DNA from: Mycobacterium sp. 852002-51057_SCH5723018
GTDB taxonomy: Bacteria; Actinomycetota; Actinomycetes; Mycobacteriales; Mycobacteriaceae
DNA length: 64,000 nt
NCBI RefSeq assembly: GCF_001667035.1
Contig: NZ_LZIR01000021.1
Location: forward strand, 17,220 to 81,219
Direction: 5' to 3'
Within the stretch, counting starts at the first letter, position 1; every line of letters starts with the position of its first letter. Of this stretch, positions 63,890 through 64,000 are shown one piece after another. A program made the translations under genes and the position numbers. The notes under the pieces were generated by a model, which ran no database searches, was not told the origin of the DNA, and saw only the letters and a program-made list of their open reading frames with translations.

Positions 63890-64000
63890 TCCGTTCGACG
63901 CGGAGCCCCCCCCCCCCAAACGGGGGGGGGGGGGGGCGGCATCCCGGGGGGGGGCGGGGGGGCATAGCCGCCAGCGGGAGCGGTGGGGGCCCAATGGAGG
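63890..64000. other. Homopolymer-rich, probably unreliable sequence at the right edge
   Basis: After tuf come runs of about 12 C, 16 G and further G-runs broken by ATCC and C. CCCC-AAA-C-GGGG arms suggest a real terminator hairpin (GGAGCCCC...AAACGGGG) whose run lengths are inflated by sequencing error. The final bases carry no recognisable gene. Confidence 0.6.

Overview
This window is chromosomal DNA from a GC-rich, slow-growing-type Mycobacterium. The evidence is the gene order, which follows Mycobacterium tuberculosis H37Rv from recD (Rv0629c) to tuf (Rv0685). Other support comes from the four-gene mycolic acid methyltransferase cluster, the hadABC dehydratase genes, an MtCCO-type carotenoid oxygenase, mkl, and the actinobacterial coiled-coil insertion in RpoC. 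Differences from H37Rv (an inserted block after recC, a type VII secretion-type operon after rpoC, no vapBC cluster before rpoB, no mmpS5/mmpL5 after echA5) point to a non-tuberculous species. I do not name the species.

Layout. 1-7629: recD (cut by the window edge), recB and recC on the minus strand, joined by ATGA overlaps. 7783-12002: a plus-strand accessory block of PHP metallohydrolase, nitroreductase, membrane methyltransferase, cyanase and alpha/beta hydrolase. 12159-14558: echA3, a membrane protein and a metallo-beta-lactamase-fold hydrolase on minus. 14667-19946: a VapB-like orphan, tRNA-Thr, tRNA-Met, rpmG, hadABC, tRNA-Trp, a 56-bp tandem repeat, then secE, nusG, rplK and rplA. 20003-30173: minus-strand block of an ECF sigma factor with a double YCII/DGPF protein, mmaA4-mmaA3-mmaA2-mmaA1, lipG, an ABC1 kinase-like protein, a second lipG-like hydrolase and two DinB-like proteins. 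30257-36026: GH38 alpha-mannosidase, a SurA-like protein and a ROK sugar kinase, translationally coupled. 36049-37337: L10 leader, rplJ, rplL and terminator. 37343-40817: TetR regulator, carotenoid oxygenase and mkl. 41000-48774: rpoB-rpoC. 48870-51635: a lineage-specific island that looks like a type VII secretion substrate/effector operon with a candidate immunity gene. 51836-58526: end, lpqP, an AidB-like fadE8, echA4, a PaaX-like regulator, echA5 and two DUF3060 proteins. 58710-63889: TetR, then the str operon rpsL-rpsG-fusA-tuf. The last ~100 bases are homopolymer-rich and look unreliable.

Functional themes are transcription and translation core genes (rpoBC, nusG, secE, L1, L10, L11, L7/L12, L33, S12, S7, EF-G, EF-Tu), cell-envelope lipid construction (hadABC makes meromycolate chains; mmaA1-4 modify them) and acyl-CoA metabolism. 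The most interesting accessory element is the operon at 49409-51635: an EspC-like 98-residue protein, a 438-residue WXG-containing protein with an internal toxin-like segment, a proline-rich tail and a terminal membrane helix, and an overlapping 204-residue partner. It is read from a promoter that appears to give a leaderless mRNA.
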